Source: Halomicrobium salinisoli (lineage in GTDB: Archaea > Halobacteriota > Halobacteria > Halobacteriales > Haloarculaceae). From it: 64,000 nt of DNA. Numbering within the stretch: the first letter of the stretch is position 1; each line of letters starts with the position of its first letter. The stretch covers positions 62,001 to 126,000 of the forward strand of contig NZ_CP084464.1 in the NCBI RefSeq assembly GCF_020405185.1, in the 5' to 3' direction. The position numbers and the translations under genes were made by a program. Below, one piece after another: positions 1 to 8,283 of the stretch. The notes under the pieces are model-generated. The model saw only the letters and a list, made by a program, of their open reading frames with translations. It made no database searches and was not told where the DNA came from.

Positions 1-113
1 GAGTCTCGTTCGGGCCCGTCTGAAGGCCGGTCCGCCCTGCCCGCGGCTGGGCGCTTCCCGAGTTCCGGGAATCGAGAGTCGATTTTATCTTGCTCGCTTC
101 TGAAGTCAAACTG

Positions 114-563
114 ATGTACGACCGGATCCTGCTATCGACGGACGGCACGGTCGCGTCGGAACGAGCAGCGGCCCACGCGCTCGACCTCGCAGCCGCGCAC
201 GGCGCCGACCTCCACGTGCTCTACGTCGTCGACGAGGACGTCGTGACTGCCTACAGCGGCGACGAGTACGTCGACGAAGCCGAAGGGCCCGAGCACGGCC
301 TCGAGGAACACGGTGAGGAGACGCTCGCGGACCTCCGTCGTCGAGCCTCGGAGGCCGGCGTCGACGTCGAGACGGCGATGCGCCACGGCCGCCCCGCCGA
401 GGCCATCGTGGCGTACGCGGACGACCACGACGCGGACGTGCTCGTGCTCGGAACCAAACGCCGGCCGGACGAATACCGCGCCCTGCTCGGGAGCGTCACC
501 GACCGCGTGCTCCGGTTGACCACCCGACCGGCGACCGTCGTGAAGACCGAGGTCAGCGAGTAG
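114..563 (+). CDS. UspA-family universal stress protein
   Basis: Single Usp domain of about 149 residues beginning MYDRILLSTDG, the usual start of this nucleotide-binding alpha/beta fold. The late segment LGTKRRPDEYRALLGSVTD matches the Usp ATP-loop region only loosely: the GxxGxxR part of the classic GxxGx9GS motif is missing, so nucleotide binding is uncertain. The ATG at 114 was chosen over an upstream TTG because an AT-rich TATA-like stretch (about 83-90) lies 25-30 nt before it, as expected for a leaderless haloarchaeal mRNA. Usp proteins respond to stress or energy limitation; the exact ligand cannot be told from sequence. First of several usp genes in the window. Confidence 0.9.
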   Translation: MYDRILLSTDGTVASERAAAHALDLAAAHGADLHVLYVVDEDVVTAYSGDEYVDEAEGPEHGLEEHGEETLADLRRRASEAGVDVETAMRHGRPAEAIVAYADDHDADVLVLGTKRRPDEYRALLGSVTDRVLRLTTRPATVVKTEVSE

Positions 564-730
564 CGACTGCGCGGTCGGAAACGACCGTCGTCGGGCGTGA
601 GACGGGTGCGCCGGCGATCGGACTCCTCGCGATCGATCGCGCCACGAGCGTCCCGTGGACGTCGACGCCCCGTCCCGGACGAACTGGTAACTACGGTTGT
701 GCTCGCGACACCGGTCAGCGGCGGTTCACG

Positions 731-1035
731 ATGACCCCTGTCACGTCCCCGCGGCGGAAATTCACCGTGATGGCCGTCGGCGCGGTCCTCCTCCTCTCGC
801 TCGGTACCGGCGTCGTCGCTGCGCAGTCGTTCGAGGGAGCGGGCTGAACGGCCGTCGTCGAGGCGGCCGCCGGCACCGTCCGGATCGACGGCAGCGTCGC
901 CGGCGACGTCGACGTCGGCGGAGGCCACGTCGAGGTGAGCGAGACGGGGCGGTCGGCGGCGACCTGAACGCCGGCACCGGGTTCCACCGGGTGAACGGCG
1001 CGGTCGGCGGGGACGTGGACGCCGGTGGGTCGAGA
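731..1035 (+). pseudogene. decayed bactofilin-like (polymer-forming) protein gene
   Basis: The ATG at 731 opens a good signal-peptide/membrane segment (MTPVTSPRRKFTVMAVG, then a hydrophobic stretch to VVAAQSFEGAG). A TGA at 845-847 then interrupts it. The same frame continues to 964 with a repetitive pattern (GTVRIDGSVAGDVDVGGGHVEV). Near 945-950 the pattern shifts to the +2 frame (AVGGDLNAG, NGAVGGDVDAGG) and fades out before the next gene. The short V-x-G-x-V-x-G-D repeat is typical of haloarchaeal bactofilin-like surface proteins, which are usually several times longer. One stop, one frameshift and a missing 3' half indicate a dead gene. The family call rests on the repeat pattern alone. 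Confidence 0.6.
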
Positions 1036-1081
1036 CTGGGTCCCCGAAGTTTGACGAGACGGGCACGCGACGTTCCCGTGG

Positions 1082-2335
1082 ATGGTCGATCCGGCCACTG
1101 ATCCGCTCTATCGCGTCGTGGTCCGCCTGGGAATCGCATTCGGCATCGGGGCACTCATCGGCTTCGAACGGGAACAGGCCGAGTCAGCCGGATCGATCGC
1201 GGGAAGCCGTACGTTCCCGCTGTTCGCGATCGTCGGTGCGCTGGTGCAGGCGTTCTTCCCGTCGATGCTCCCGGTCGTCCTGGCCGCCCTCGCGCTCGCG
1301 CTCACCGTGGCCTACGGGGCGAGAGCGTGGTTCGAGCGCGACGTCGGGCTCACGACGCTAACTGCCGCGCTCCTCACCGTCGTACTCGGGGCGATGACGA
1401 TGCACTCGGACCGCGGCGTCGTCGTGGCGGTCGTCGTGGGCGGGGTCGTCACGGTCCTGCTCTCCGCGAAGGGAGCGATCCACGAGTTCGCCGAGGGGAT
1501 CGACGAGCGGGAGCGCCGGGCGTCGGTCAAGTTCATCCTCGTCGTGCTGGTCGTCTACCCGCTGTTGCCCGACCGAGAACTCGACGCTCTGCTCGGACTC
1601 AACCCGCGGTTCGTCTGGCTCATGGTCGTCTTCGTCACCGCCCTGAGCTTCGCCGGGTACGTCCTGAGCCGGGTGATCGGCACCGAACGGGGGATCGCAG
1701 TGACTGGCGCGCTCGGCGGGTTCGTCTCCTCGACCGCGACGACGGTGTCGATGGCCGAACGGACGAGCGAGGCCGCGTCGCTCTCGCGGATCTGCGCCTT
1801 CTCGACCGTGATCGCGTCGGCCGTCATGTTCCCCCGGGCGCTCGTCGAGGTGGCCGTGGTCAACCGATCGCTCCTGCCGTCCGTCGCCCTCCCGCTCGGG
1901 GCTATGACCGTCGTTGGCGCCGTCGCCGCCGCCGCCCTCTACTGGCGAGCGACCGCAGAGTCGGACCTGGACGCCGACGTCGAGAACCCGTTTCAGCTGC
2001 GACCGGCGCTGTTCTTCGGACTCGTCTTCGCGGCGGTGCTGCTGATCTCCGAGACCGCTCACGCGCGACTGGGCGCGTCGGGCGTGTACGCGACGGCGTT
2101 CGTCTCCGGGCTCGCGGACGTCGACGCGATCACGCTCACGCTGAGCCGGCTCGCCGCGGAGGGGGAAGTGTCCCGGCCGGTCGCGACGACGGGGATCGTC
2201 GTCGGCGCCATCGCGAACACCGCGACGAAGGCCGGGCTCGCGTGGCTCATCGGCACTCGACGGCACGCTCGTCTCGTCACGGCCGCCCTCGCCGCCGTTT
2301 CGGTCGTCGGTCTCGCCGTCGCCGTGGCCGTGTAG
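1082..2335 (+). CDS. MgtC/SapB and DUF4010 membrane protein
   Basis: 417 residues. The N-terminal MgtC/SapB-like part (residues about 10-140) carries GIAFGIGALIGFEREQ, the conserved first helices of that family, followed by an acidic linker (EGIDERERRAS) and a DUF4010 part with further hydrophobic helices. About a dozen membrane segments are visible. MgtC proteins modulate Mg2+ homeostasis or ATP synthase in some bacteria; the role of the archaeal MgtC-DUF4010 fusion is unknown. The gene stands alone, convergent with the PNPOx gene at 2371-2817, and starts directly after the pseudogene remnant. Confidence 0.85.
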   Translation: MVDPATDPLYRVVVRLGIAFGIGALIGFEREQAESAGSIAGSRTFPLFAIVGALVQAFFPSMLPVVLAALALALTVAYGARAWFERDVGLTTLTAALLTVVLGAMTMHSDRGVVVAVVVGGVVTVLLSAKGAIHEFAEGIDERERRASVKFILVVLVVYPLLPDRELDALLGLNPRFVWLMVVFVTALSFAGYVLSRVIGTERGIAVTGALGGFVSSTATTVSMAERTSEAASLSRICAFSTVIASAVMFPRALVEVAVVNRSLLPSVALPLGAMTVVGAVAAAALYWRATAESDLDADVENPFQLRPALFFGLVFAAVLLISETAHARLGASGVYATAFVSGLADVDAITLTLSRLAAEGEVSRPVATTGIVVGAIANTATKAGLAWLIGTRRHARLVTAALAAVSVVGLAVAVAV

Positions 2336-2370
2336 CCGCCGCGCGTGATACAGTCGGGAGTGCGCTCCGA

Positions 2371-2817
2371 TCACTCCCGAATCGTCTCGGACTCGATCCG
2401 CGCGGTCAGTTCGTCGGGCACGAGCCGGTGGAACTCGAAGTCGACCTCGCGCGTCGGCGCGTGGAAGATGTCCACGAGCGGGATGTCCACGTGATCGAGG
2501 CCGTCCAGCGTCTCCGTGGCGATGTCCTCGTTGTCGACGTCCTCGAGGTGGCCTCGCGCGACGACGCTCCGCCAGCGGTCGTCGCCGTCGCCGTGAACGA
2601 CGAAGACCACCGGTCGACCGTCGAGGTCGCCCTTGGACTCCCCGGCGGCGAGCCGGAAGTAGAAGGTCGATTCCGTCTGGTCGTATCCGTAGGACACCGG
2701 TACCGCGTGCGGCGGGTCGTCGTCCGGCGTCGACAGCGAGAGCACGCCGGTCCCGCCGTTCCCGAGGAACTCGTCGCGCTCTTCCTCGTCCATCTCGATG
2801 GGGGTATCTTCTGGCAT
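2371..2817 (-). CDS. PNPOx-like (pyridoxamine 5'-phosphate oxidase family) protein
   Basis: 148 residues of the FMN/heme split-barrel fold. EERDEFLGNGGTGVLSLS and the PHAVPVSYGYD strand are typical of the haloarchaeal pyridoxamine 5'-phosphate oxidase-related group, and DDRWRSVVARGHLEDV is the later core strand. The start at 2817 (MPEDTPIEM) is preferred over an ATG at 2844, because that ATG overlaps an ACTTATG box sitting about 30 nt upstream of 2817, a leaderless layout. Substrate and cofactor (flavin, F420 or heme) are unknown. It is one of three paralogues here (also 2902-3393 and 4575-5039). Confidence 0.8.
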   Translation of the reverse strand: MPEDTPIEMDEEERDEFLGNGGTGVLSLSTPDDDPPHAVPVSYGYDQTESTFYFRLAAGESKGDLDGRPVVFVVHGDGDDRWRSVVARGHLEDVDNEDIATETLDGLDHVDIPLVDIFHAPTREVDFEFHRLVPDELTARIESETIRE

Positions 2818-2901
2818 GATTGACAGGTCTGCTGGGGCGCTCATAAGTCTCCGGTCGGGACGCGGGCCAGCGCTTCGACGACGCGCTGGCGAGCGTCGCC
2901 G

Positions 2902-3393
2902 TCACGTCGATTCCCCCGACTGTGCCGGCTCGAATCCCGGCGGCAACCCGTTCTGCTTGTAGCCGACGCGGTCCGCGATCCGAAAACGGTAGACCGTGAC
3001 GTCCGCCGCCAGGTCGTTCTGTTCGAAGAGTTTCGGCCGCCAGGCGTTCCCGAGCGCGTCCCCGAGGTCGTCCCACTCCGATTCCGGAACGGGCGAGACC
3101 GCGCCAGAGAGGAGCACGCTCTCCCACATGAACCGCGACGGCGCGTCGAACACCAGGAACGCCGCGTCGTCGCCGCGCTCGCTGAGGCGTTCCTTCCGGC
3201 TCCCGTCGGTCGCGACGAACGTGAAGTAGAGGCAGTCCTCGCCGTCGAACCCGAACGACATCGGGAGCATGTACGGCTCACCGTCCGCCGGCAACCCGAG
3301 CACGCCGACCCCCCGGTTCGTCAGGAAGTCCCGCATCTCCCCGTCGGCCATCCGGGACACGCCGAACCCCTCGAGTTCGTGGAGTGTCATCAC
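2902..3393 (-). CDS. PNPOx-like family protein
   Basis: 163 residues, split-barrel pyridoxamine-phosphate-oxidase-like. It has the same architecture as its downstream neighbour: REFLTNRGVG-like opening (MRDFLTNRGVGVLGLPADGEPYM), a PMSFGFDGEDCLYF strand, then RFMWESVLLSGAVSPV. A TATA-like GATTTATC (about 3418-3426 on the minus strand) lies about 28 nt upstream of the ATG, so the message is probably leaderless. About 85 nt separate it from the 2371-2817 paralogue on the same strand, so the two may be cotranscribed. Reaction unknown. Confidence 0.8.
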   Translation of the reverse strand: MMTLHELEGFGVSRMADGEMRDFLTNRGVGVLGLPADGEPYMLPMSFGFDGEDCLYFTFVATDGSRKERLSERGDDAAFLVFDAPSRFMWESVLLSGAVSPVPESEWDDLGDALGNAWRPKLFEQNDLAADVTVYRFRIADRVGYKQNGLPPGFEPAQSGEST

Positions 3394-3677
3394 ACGTGAT
3401 ACTACAGCGAGCAGAAAGATAAATCGGCCGTCGATTCCTGCTCCACGAGAACAGATCCGTCGCGAGTCCCGCGTTTCGGCGCGCAGCGACCGGCGGGGTA
3501 TCCGCCAGCTAGCCCCCGATCGGCGGGTCCGTACGCGGGCAGACGTCGCAGGCAGCGACGGGACGCGGTCCGGACGCCGTCTTCGCAGTCGGTCGCGACG
3601 GAGCCCGAACGCGTTCCCGGGCCGGAAGAAGTGACAGTCGATTTATCACATCGGGGCGCCACCGTACAGACGGAGCC

Positions 3678-3827
3678 ATGAGCCGCACGATCGAGATCGA
3701 CGACGAACTCGAGCAGCGCCTGGACGATCACCGCGAGGAGGACGAGTCCTACGAGGAGTTCATCGAGACGCTGGTCTCCATGTACGAGACCGAGGGGGCG
3801 TTCCTGCAGGAAGGGTACTCGGAGTGA
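3678..3827 (+). CDS. 49-residue haloarchaeal small protein (DUF7557-type, antitoxin-like)
   Basis: A short ORF reading MSRTIEIDDELEQRLDDHRE and then a very acidic helix (EEDESYEEFIETLVSMYET), ending GAFLQEGYSE. The beta strand followed by two helices resembles the ribbon-helix-helix-like antitoxin N-terminus seen in small haloarchaeal proteins; I recognise the pattern as the DUF7557 type, from memory. A TATA-like GATTTATC at about 3640-3648 lies about 33 nt upstream. No toxin partner is adjacent, so function is open. Confidence 0.7.
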   Translation: MSRTIEIDDELEQRLDDHREEDESYEEFIETLVSMYETEGAFLQEGYSE

Positions 3828-3948
3828 CGGAAGCCCGGACCGTTCCGTCACTGGTCGCCGTGGGCGACGGTCCAGCTCGACGGCGCTGCCTCCTCGTGGT
3901 CGCGCTGCGGCGCCTATCGAGACGACACGCGGCGAGAGGCTCGCGACC

Positions 3949-4404
3949 CTACCCGGACGGCTGATCGCTTCCGGCCTGGTCCCCCTCGGACTCCCGCCAG
4001 CCGCCCGCGTCCACGACCTCGAAGAGGTTCCCCCAGCCCTCCTCGTCGTCGCTCTCGGGGAGCTGGTCGCGGAGCTGCCGGAAGTCCGAGTCCGGGACGA
4101 CGTCGGCCACGAGGTCCACGACGACGCGGGCGTGGTAGGCCGCCTCCGGTCGGTCGACGCTCTCGATCTCGCTGACGCGCTCGACGAACTCCGGCCAGTC
4201 GAATCGCTGTCCGTGCTCGTGGACCGCGCCGGTCGGGTACCACTTGATCTCCATCGGCAGCGACGCCGCGAGGTCCTCCGCGTTCCCCTCGGGAATCCGT
4301 TGCCCCAGCGTCGAGAGCGTCGCGCGGATCGCCCGCACTGTTTCGCCCGTGTTCGCGAGGTCGAGACGGTGCTGGACCTGCCCGGTGAACTCGTCGAAGT
4401 CCAT
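3949..4404 (-). CDS. DUF2267 domain protein
   Basis: 151 residues. MDFDEFTGQVQHRLDLANTG, followed by AIRATLSTLGQRIPEGNAEDLAASLP, is the hallmark of DUF2267 (two homologous helical repeats; the second is EFVERVSEIESVDRPEAAYHARVVVDLVADVVP). The final 35 residues are a low-complexity acidic tail. DUF2267 proteins are small soluble helical proteins, often near stress genes, with no established biochemical role. The gene lies between the 49-residue gene and a PNPOx gene on the opposite strand. Confidence 0.85.
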   Translation of the reverse strand: MDFDEFTGQVQHRLDLANTGETVRAIRATLSTLGQRIPEGNAEDLAASLPMEIKWYPTGAVHEHGQRFDWPEFVERVSEIESVDRPEAAYHARVVVDLVADVVPDSDFRQLRDQLPESDDEEGWGNLFEVVDAGGWRESEGDQAGSDQPSG

Positions 4405-4574
4405 ACTCTGACATCACCCCGGCGAGACTTCAGTCTGGTTGTCACTTGTCGCCGCTGACTCCCCGTGGCCGATGACGCGGACGGCTACGGCGGATCGTAC
4501 GAGCCAGTAAGTGCGCACAAAGTGGTGGAGAGCGCCACAGTACTTTCTTTGCCACTCCACTGGTGCTCGGTATC

Positions 4575-5039
4575 ATGTCTCGTGAGATCGGCTCGGAGCT
4601 CGACGACTACGAGACCGAGGAATTCCTGAAAGACCGCGGGCTCGGCGTCCTGGGATTCGCGAGGGACGGGCAGGCCTACACGATCCCCATCGCGTTCGCG
4701 TACGACGACGCGGGCGGCCGCTGCGTCTTCCGGTTTCTCATGGGCGAGGACAGCCTGAAACGCGAGTTCGTCGCCGCGACTGACGTCGCGAGCCTCACGG
4801 CCTACGAGTGGCGCAAGCGGACCGACTGGAAGAGCGTGGTCGCCAGGGGTCCGATCCGTCGGATCCCCGACGACGAACTGGCCGAGGCCGCGGCGCTGTT
4901 CTCCGACGTCGGCGAGGAATCGGCGCTCGAGGTGTTCAACAAACCCGTCTCGGACTACGAGACGGTCTGGTGCGAACTCGACGTGGGAGAGCTCACCGCT
5001 CGCGGTCGGTTCCCGGGCGTGAAGCGAACGAAGGGGTGA
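4575..5039 (+). CDS. PNPOx-like family protein
   Basis: 154 residues. MSREIGSELDDYETEEFLKDRG opens the split-barrel fold; IPIAFAYDDAGGRCVF and EWRKRTDWKSVVARGPIRRIPDDE are the core strands. The internal ATG at 4575 was preferred over the TTG 12 nt upstream because TACTTTCTTTG (about 4541-4551) then sits about 28 nt before the start. A two-domain UspA gene follows 100 nt downstream on the same strand. It is the third PNPOx-like paralogue in 3 kb, and its divergence from the other two argues against recent duplication. Confidence 0.8.
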   Translation: MSREIGSELDDYETEEFLKDRGLGVLGFARDGQAYTIPIAFAYDDAGGRCVFRFLMGEDSLKREFVAATDVASLTAYEWRKRTDWKSVVARGPIRRIPDDELAEAAALFSDVGEESALEVFNKPVSDYETVWCELDVGELTARGRFPGVKRTKG

Positions 5040-5139
5040 CTGGCGGGCGCGTCGGACTGACCCGGGCGACGTTCCTGCGACGCGAGAACGCTCACCCGCA
5101 TTGACATCCCAGCCGGTCGACGTTACAGATAGAGACAAC

Positions 5140-6012
5140 ATGTACGATACCATCCTGGTACCGACGGACGGCAGCGAACCCGCGGACGCGGCGATCGAGA
5201 TGGCGCTGGCGCTCGCCGACCGCTTCGACGCGTCGCTCCGCGCGATCAACGTCGTCGAGTTCGCGAGACTCTCGAAGGAGGTCGAGGGCGGGACCAGTCG
5301 TCGGATCACCGAGCTCGCGGAGCCGATCCTGGCGTCGATCACAGAGCGGGCGGCCGACCGCGGGGTGTCTGTGTCGACGGACATCGTGGAGACGACCGAT
5401 GCCGTTCACCGGGCGATCGTCGACGACGCCGACGACCACGACGCCGACCTCGTCGTGATGGGGACCCACGGCCGGACCGGCCTGGATCGCATCGCGCTCG
5501 GCAGCGTCACCGAGCGGACGCTGCGCGTCTCGCCGGTGCCCGTCCTCACCGTGTCGGATGACGCGAGCGCCGATCCGGGCCTCGACTCGGTGCTGGTGGC
5601 GACCGACGGGAGCGACGGGGCGAACGCCGCGGCCGACCACGCGATCGCCCTCTGCGCGGCGACCGGCGCGGCGTTGCGCGTCGTCCACGTCGTGAACCTC
5701 ACTCCCCTCTGGGGGAGCGCCGGGAGCGCCGCGATCCTCGACGCGCTGGAGGAGTTCGGGCAGCGCGCCGTCGACGACGTGATCCGCCGCGCCGAAGCGG
5801 CCGGCGTGCGGTCCACCGAGGCGTCGGTGCTCAGCGGGACGCCGGCCCGGGGAATCGTCGACGACGCCGACGACCACGACGTGGACCTGATCGTCATGGG
5901 GACCCACGGCCGGACCGGCCTGGACCGGTACCTGCTCGGTAGCGTCACCGAACACGTCGTTCGCCTGTCGGACCGGCCGGTACTGACGCTCCGCGCGCCG
6001 AACGATGACTGA
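5140..6012 (+). CDS. tandem two-domain UspA protein
   Basis: 290 residues made of two complete Usp domains (about 1-142 and 146-290). Each carries the nucleotide-binding motif GTHGRTGLDR-x-LGSVTE (residues about 110-125 and 258-273), so both domains probably bind ATP. The start at 5140 (MYDTILVPTDGSE) is canonical; longer in-frame starts add an unconserved leader. The two motif-coding stretches are nearly identical in DNA (about 5457-5515 and 5897-5950), pointing to internal duplication kept by gene conversion or codon preference. Confidence 0.92.
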   Translation: MYDTILVPTDGSEPADAAIEMALALADRFDASLRAINVVEFARLSKEVEGGTSRRITELAEPILASITERAADRGVSVSTDIVETTDAVHRAIVDDADDHDADLVVMGTHGRTGLDRIALGSVTERTLRVSPVPVLTVSDDASADPGLDSVLVATDGSDGANAAADHAIALCAATGAALRVVHVVNLTPLWGSAGSAAILDALEEFGQRAVDDVIRRAEAAGVRSTEASVLSGTPARGIVDDADDHDVDLIVMGTHGRTGLDRYLLGSVTEHVVRLSDRPVLTLRAPNDD

Positions 6013-6147
6013 CCGTGTCGCGTCGGTCACCGGTTCCCGTCGATCGGTCGATGCGCCAGAGAAGGACCGACGAGAGGGCCGACCGAATCGCGACCCGCCC
6101 GCAGTCGCGGGGCTGCAGCGCCCTGCGACTCGTTCGTGCTCCGCCGT

Positions 6148-6444
6148 TCAGCCGTGCGTGACCGCGGGCGTCTCCTGATCCTCGCCCTCGAAGTAGGGCG
6201 TCGCGAGGCGGTAGAGCCCGTACAGCGTCAGCACGACCAGCCCGGCGATCACCAGCCCGGTCCGCAGGTTCGGATCGACCAGCGGCGTGGCGATGACCTC
6301 GCCGGCGTCGTTGGTCTGTGGCGCGGCGCCGTACGGCGGGCCCGCGAGGATCTCGACGAACCCGAGCACGACGACGCCCAGCAGGAACAGGGCGCCGCTC
6401 AGGCCCATGGCGATGCGATCGACGACGGTGGTGTCAGTTTCCAT
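6148..6444 (-). CDS. small two-helix membrane protein linked to DoxX
   Basis: 98 residues with two hydrophobic helices (about 12-32 and 62-82) joined by a loop rich in small and polar residues, and a charged C-terminus. I do not recognise the family. It follows the DoxX gene by 15 nt on the same strand, and a GAGGTGAC Shine-Dalgarno-like stretch precedes its ATG. It is probably cotranslated with DoxX and may be its membrane partner. Confidence 0.65.
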   Translation of the reverse strand: METDTTVVDRIAMGLSGALFLLGVVVLGFVEILAGPPYGAAPQTNDAGEVIATPLVDPNLRTGLVIAGLVVLTLYGLYRLATPYFEGEDQETPAVTHG

Positions 6445-6459
6445 TGGTGGTCACCTCGG

Positions 6460-6984
6460 TTAGCCCAGCAGGTACCGCAGCCGCGGACGCTGTTTGACGA
6501 ACTCCATCTTCTCGATGATCGCGTCGAGGCCGTAGTAGCGGCCGGTGGCCAGCACGATCATCGTCAGGAACAGCAGCAGTCCCATCAGGTCGCTGTTGAC
6601 CAGGCCGTGGCCGAACCCGGCGTTCCCGACCCAGAACAGGGTCATGAAGAACGCGCCGAAGGCGGAGGCCAGCCTGACCAGCACGCCGGCCATCAGCGCC
6701 AGCCCGATGAACGTCTCGCCCAGCGGGACCAGCGCCTGGATCGCCCAGCCCAGGTTCTCGCCCATCCACACCGGGATGGGGCCCAGCGCCGTGCCCGTCA
6801 TCTCCTGAAGGTACATCGGTCCGTAGCTGTACGCCAGCCCGTCCTCGATGAGCTTCGTCACGCCGGCGTGGAAGAACCACCAGCCGGTGATCACGCGCAC
6901 AATCGCCAGCCAGTAGGCCGTCCAGGCCCCGCCCAGCTCGACGTCGAAGTCTTCCGCCAGGGGGTTGGCCGCTTGGTAGGACAT
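6460..6984 (-). CDS. DoxX/DoxD-like membrane protein
   Basis: 174 residues. It has the family signature VRVITGWWFFHAGVTKL, then about four transmembrane helices (WAIQALVPLGETFIGLALMAG, ASAFGAFFMTLFWVGN, MGLLLFLTMIVLATGRYYG) and the C-terminal RPRLRYLLG. DoxX relatives include the thiosulfate:quinone oxidoreductase subunit DoxD and bacterial redox-stress membrane proteins; which applies here is unknown. A GAGGTGA stretch sits just before the ATG at 6984, and a CTTATATTCC TATA box lies at about 7021-7030. Three DoxX paralogues in this window end in the same RYLLG motif. Confidence 0.85.
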   Translation of the reverse strand: MSYQAANPLAEDFDVELGGAWTAYWLAIVRVITGWWFFHAGVTKLIEDGLAYSYGPMYLQEMTGTALGPIPVWMGENLGWAIQALVPLGETFIGLALMAGVLVRLASAFGAFFMTLFWVGNAGFGHGLVNSDLMGLLLFLTMIVLATGRYYGLDAIIEKMEFVKQRPRLRYLLG

Positions 6985-7284
6985 CTGTGTCACCTCACAT
7001 GTACGCGTAGGCCCTGAAGGGGAATATAAGTGGAAGCGCGTTCCCACGGGGTGAGGATCGGTCCGCGTCGCCGGCCGCGAGTGCTACACCATCGATCGAT
7101 GAAAGCCCGATCGCGCCGGCCTCGGACGCGCTCCGACCTGTCCAGCGCAACCAGCTCTGTGGCAGACGTTCTCGCCGATCGGGAACGGAGCCACCGGTTG
7201 AAGGGATTTCCCACAGTAGTTACAGATAGATGTCCCATCGACGTCCGGCCCGCAGATCACCGCCACGGAACTGAACCAACCACA
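6985..7284. other. 300-bp intergenic promoter region
   Basis: Gene-free stretch between divergent doxX-like (minus) and DUF7521-type (plus) genes. It holds the minus-strand TATA box at about 7021-7030. GTTACAGATAGA at 7219-7230 also occurs at 5122-5133 before the two-domain usp gene. No RNA gene or repeat was recognised. Confidence 0.5.
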
Positions 7285-7587
7285 ATGATTCCGAACGTCA
7301 CCGCCACGGTCATGGTCATCGTCCTCGTGATCGCCACCGTCCTCGTGGGCGGATCCATCGCGTACCTCGCGCACCGCGCCGCGCGTCGGTCCGGTTCCGG
7401 ACCGATGTACCTGTTCAGCTACGGGTTCGGCGTCCTGACGGTCGGCGTGGCCATCAGCGGCGTCCTGGCCGTCCTGTTCCGACTGGACGCGAAGGAGGGG
7501 CTGCTGATACAGGGCGTCTTCGTCCTCGTCGGCCTCGGCCTGCTGTTGCGGTCCCTGTACCTGCGCACGCCGCGGACGCACGCGTGA
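7285..7587 (+). CDS. small DUF7521-type membrane protein
   Basis: 100 residues with three hydrophobic helices (about 5-28, 43-66, 76-93). The GGSIAYLAHRAARRSGSGPM turn followed by FGVLTVGVAISGVL matches the haloarchaeal DUF7521 pattern from memory. Members are often found beside transcriptional regulators, but none is adjacent here. An in-frame ATG at 7030 exists, but its leader is Arg-rich and non-membrane, so 7285 is the likely start. Function unknown. Confidence 0.6.
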   Translation: MIPNVTATVMVIVLVIATVLVGGSIAYLAHRAARRSGSGPMYLFSYGFGVLTVGVAISGVLAVLFRLDAKEGLLIQGVFVLVGLGLLLRSLYLRTPRTHA

Positions 7588-7691
7588 GGCACCTCCTCGA
7601 GACCGGTCGGGGTCTTATTCCGGGGTCAGCCGGGTGGATTCGGATCGAATTCGACGCCCTCCGTGGCCGCGCTGATCGCCCCCGCCCCGGT

Positions 7692-8123
7692 TCAGGCAGT
7701 CGATCCGCCGGTGACGACCACTGGGCGGTCGGTGTTCCGGACGACCGACTGGGTGACGCTGCCGAAGAGGCTCTGCTCGATGGGGGAACGCTTCCGGCCG
7801 CCCATGACGACGCTGTCGACGTCCCGCTCCTCCGCCTCCGCCAGGATCCGCTCGGCCGCGTCCGCGCTCCCCTCGATCACCTCGGTGGCGACGCCCCGCT
7901 CGTCGAGGTACTCGACCGCCCGCCTGACGGCGGTGATCCTGGTCGGATCGCCCGCGAACTCCGCGATCTCCTCGGGAACGTCGGCGTCCCGCGCGCTCCC
8001 GTCGAACACGAACAGGACGACCGCCTCGATCGCCTCCGCCGACGCCGGCAGCGCCGCGACGTACCGCGCCTGGGCGCGGGCCCGGTCCGGGTCCGTGTCG
8101 ACCGGTATCAGTACTCGATACAT
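7692..8123 (-). CDS. divergent UspA-family protein
   Basis: 143 residues starting MYRVLIPVDTDPDRA, with Usp fold and a modified nucleotide loop (VVMGGRKRSPIEQSLFGSVTQSVV; the canonical GxxGxxR loop is only partly kept). A TATA box CTTATATCG (about 8147-8155) lies about 28 nt upstream of the ATG, implying a leaderless transcript. The short element CTGGCGTCAAACG, ending 7 nt before the ATG, recurs at the same spacing before the UspA gene at 29708-30331, so the two may share a regulator. Confidence 0.85.
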   Translation of the reverse strand: MYRVLIPVDTDPDRARAQARYVAALPASAEAIEAVVLFVFDGSARDADVPEEIAEFAGDPTRITAVRRAVEYLDERGVATEVIEGSADAAERILAEAEERDVDSVVMGGRKRSPIEQSLFGSVTQSVVRNTDRPVVVTGGSTA

Positions 8124-8283
8124 ACGGTACCGTTTGACGCCAGCCGATATAAGTTCGGGTTCGGATTCCCGACCGCCGAGAGTCCGACGACGCAAAAGAC
8201 GCCTGTATCGGCGTGTGTGACGCGCCGATGGGCGAGGTAGCGGACGACGCGGTGTCGGGCCGGGCCGTCGAATCTGACAGCGG

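Noticed and set aside
5122..7230. GTTACAGATAGA 12-mer at 5122 and 7219 as a regulatory element
   Set aside because: Different distances from the start codons (18 and 66 nt) and only two copies; could be chance.
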